Shown piece after piece: positions 62,638-64,000 of a stretch of 64,000 bases of DNA. Within the stretch, counting starts at the first letter, position 1, and each line of letters starts with the position of its first letter. The translations under genes and the position numbers were made by a program. Under the pieces are notes generated by a model. That model worked only from the letters and a program-made list of their open reading frames with translations. It did not search any database and had not been told where the DNA came from. This DNA is from Bactericera cockerelli (Eukaryota > Arthropoda > Insecta > Hemiptera > Triozidae), in assembly GCA_024516035.1 (NCBI GenBank), contig CM044965.1, positions 4,354,978-4,418,977 of the forward strand. The letters run 5' to 3'.

Positions 62638-63037
62638 TATTGTAAAAAGAGAAGAAAGCAAATGTTAAAAACATATTGGGTTAAACTTAGTTTTCAAATT
62701 CAGTCACTCAGGTGGTAGATCTCAAACAATGTTTGTACAAATAATTTTGTATTATTGTTGTAATATTATTGTAAAAATTTACAATATTTTTTTGTAATAT
62801 TATTGTAAAAAGAAAAGAAAGCAAATGTGAAAAACATATTGGGTTAAACTTAGTTAATTATATAAAAAATAAAGACTTTATAATTTAGCTTTATTGTAAA
62901 AAATGTATCAACCTAGAATAAATTTAAGATGGTTAAAACCCATCTCCCTAAAAGTTAGCCTTAGCTTAGGAGATGTACAATTTATGTAAATTTATTTTGA
63001 AATCAATAAAGTATCAATTCAATTCAATTCAATTCAC
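61756..63037 (+). mobile_element. Non-LTR retrotransposon 3' part (5' truncated)
   Basis: From 61756 a 112-codon stretch to the stop at 62092-62094 resembles the C-terminus of a LINE reverse transcriptase (RVQRFRRPHVYTIQYGDRR, LEYIIPALLDYYCRDF, KIKKSILKIK). A 3' UTR follows with four tandem ~160-180-bp units, a possible AATAAA (63004-63009), and a (attca)n end at about 63016-63037. The frame upstream of 61756 is pyrimidine tract. Not functional. Confidence 0.7.
62181..62855 (+). repeat. ~165-bp tandem array in retrotransposon 3' UTR
   Basis: The start ttagttttcaaattcagtca occurs at 62181, 62343, 62509 and 62687, with a partial unit near 62845. Unit length varies with an internal poly-T. Each unit contains two gtaatattattgtaaaaa blocks able to pair with flanking tttacaatatt. 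Confidence 0.88.
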
Positions 63038-63039
63038 TC

Positions 63040-63170
63040 TCTCTCACTCTCACTCTCTCTCTCTCACTCTCCCTATCACTCTCTCTCTCTCTCTCACTCT
63101 CTGTCTCTCTCCCTCTCTTTTTCTCTCTCTCTCTCTCTTTTACTCTTCAAACATCTTTCTTTATATGTCT
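63040..63170. repeat. CT-rich tract
   Basis: (ct)n directly after the (attca)n tail of the retrotransposon fragment. Confidence 0.85.
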
Positions 63171-63185
63171 CTTTTACCCTTTCTA

Positions 63186-63300
63186 TGGTAGCCAGACAGT
63201 GAAGGAATGACTCAGCACTTCTACCACTGTCTGTACATAAAATAATGTATTTTTATAAATGTATGAAATATGAATAAAATAAATAAATTATTATGGTATA
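63186..63300 (+). repeat. Fragment of dispersed repeat R
   Basis: ggtagccagacagtgaaggaatgactcag as in 48826, then AT-rich sequence with aataaaataaataa. Confidence 0.6.
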
Positions 63301-63384
63301 TTATTATGTTTCTCAAAACTTCTCTATCAGTTAGGACCTAACTTTTTGGGTCCCCTACTATATTAATATCATAATCAATACCTA

Positions 63385-63640
63385 AAACTAGACTGATTAG
63401 ATATGCCGCACTCATTGTTGAAAATGGAAAAATCTCACACTCCCAAAAGGGTGTGAAACTGAGTGTGACAAAAATTACAATTAAGAATTCGTTTGAACTT
63501 GAAAATTTGTGTGGATTTGAAAATTTAAATAAAAAATAGAGGGTGCTATTTAAAATTCCAAATTTGACCTTAAAAAGGACTTTGAATTGGTCATCTAAGA
63601 AACTTTTTAAGGTCACCATGTCCCCTTGAATTTTTTTTCT
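63385..63640 (+). repeat. Dispersed repeat, partner of 13225-13490
   Basis: Shared order of blocks: aaaaatctcacac, tgtgaaactgagtgtgaca, gggtgctatttaaaattcc and ggtcatctaagaaac. Confidence 0.65.
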
Positions 63641-63661
63641 ATTACTTCTCGAACTATAAAC

Positions 63662-63795
63662 AGGGAGTAGATCAGCATTGGCTTGGTTTTGGGGGCCCTT
63701 GTCAATTATTAGCCTCTTCGTAAAGACAGTGGTAGAAGTGCTGACTCATTCCTCTAGTGTCTGGTTACTATCGTTCACGATGACACCACCCTATA
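63662..63795 (-). repeat. Dispersed repeat R, minus strand
   Basis: The reverse complement contains gtggtgtcatcgtgaacgat, ccagacactagaggaatgag and the ggcccccaaaaccaagccaa block of 48826-48985. Confidence 0.7.
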
Positions 63796-63949
63796 ATAAA
63801 AAATATAATGATTACTTCTCGTTATATTCGAATGTCTCAATTATGACGAGACACTCTGTATGTGTATTTTTCCTAACCCCACAGTACAGCCAAGGTTTTT
63901 TACTAATGTTTTCATTAAAAAATCCTACAACAAAATTCGGTTACAGTTG

Positions 63950-64000
63950 TTTGTAATAATAAAATCGGGTAGTATAAACCTTATTCATACTGCCCGATTA
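63950..64000. repeat. SINE B tail-like inverted pair
   Basis: atcgggtagtataaa and ttcatactgcccgat are mirror copies of the SINE B tail motif (atcgggcagtataaataagg). The window ends inside it. Confidence 0.5.

Larger units (their letters stand above)
49191..64000 (-). other. Probable upstream intron of the host gene
   Basis: No further exon was recognised. It contains the repeats listed separately. Unremarkable AT-rich sequence occupies 49191-49400, 50900-51120, 52245-52555, 54250-54900, 58720-58960 and 59150-59815. Confidence 0.4.

Overview
The window is animal, almost certainly insect, nuclear DNA. It is AT-rich, packed with tRNA- and 5S-rRNA-derived SINEs, long GA/CT purine-pyrimidine tracts, mariner-type elements and non-LTR retrotransposon tails, with very few host exons. 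A large-genome insect such as a hemipteran is my guess; nothing in the sequence fixes the species.

Host gene: two minus-strand exons (49022-49190, then 11919-12086) read in compatible phase and resemble the N-terminal part of the unc-13-4/BAIAP3/Munc13-4 family (Drosophila unc-13-4B, staccato). If they are consecutive, they are split by an intron of about 36.9 kb that holds most of the window. The outer parts (1-11918 and 49191-64000) would be neighbouring introns. One intact-looking tRNA-Cys(GCA) gene lies at 8680-8751.

Centrepiece: a complete Maverick/Polinton element at 22465-40765 (18.3 kb) sits in the large intron. It has AG...CT ends, a perfect 6-bp target duplication (gttaag), terminal inverted repeats of about 1.26-1.31 kb, and an unoccupied copy of its target next door at 22200-22205. 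It carries protein-primed DNA polymerase B, DDE integrase with chromodomain, A32-like packaging ATPase, adenain-like protease, a PLA2-like minor virion protein, penton-like and major capsid proteins, and several unknown genes. All read as open frames, so it looks young and virus-like. Its most unusual trait is gene junctions. The PLA2-like gene ends on a canonical -1 frameshift heptamer (A AAA AAC, then TAA) leading into the protease frame, which has no ATG at all. The penton, a 60-residue basic ORF and the capsid gene are chained by two 4-nt ATGA overlaps. The coiled-coil gene and the integrase share TAATG.

Other mobile DNA: 42151-45400 is a 3.2-kb foldback-type element whose arms are tandem arrays of a ~153-bp unit in mirror orientation, with a 9-10-bp target duplication inside a split SINE. 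55694-57484 is a palindromic element with an internally deleted mariner-like copy nested in it. 57489-58715 is another near-perfect palindrome. 52712-53997 is a mariner with two in-frame stops. Several SINE families recur; one tRNA-headed and one 5S-headed family share the same downstream core. The rest is simple repeats and unremarkable intron.
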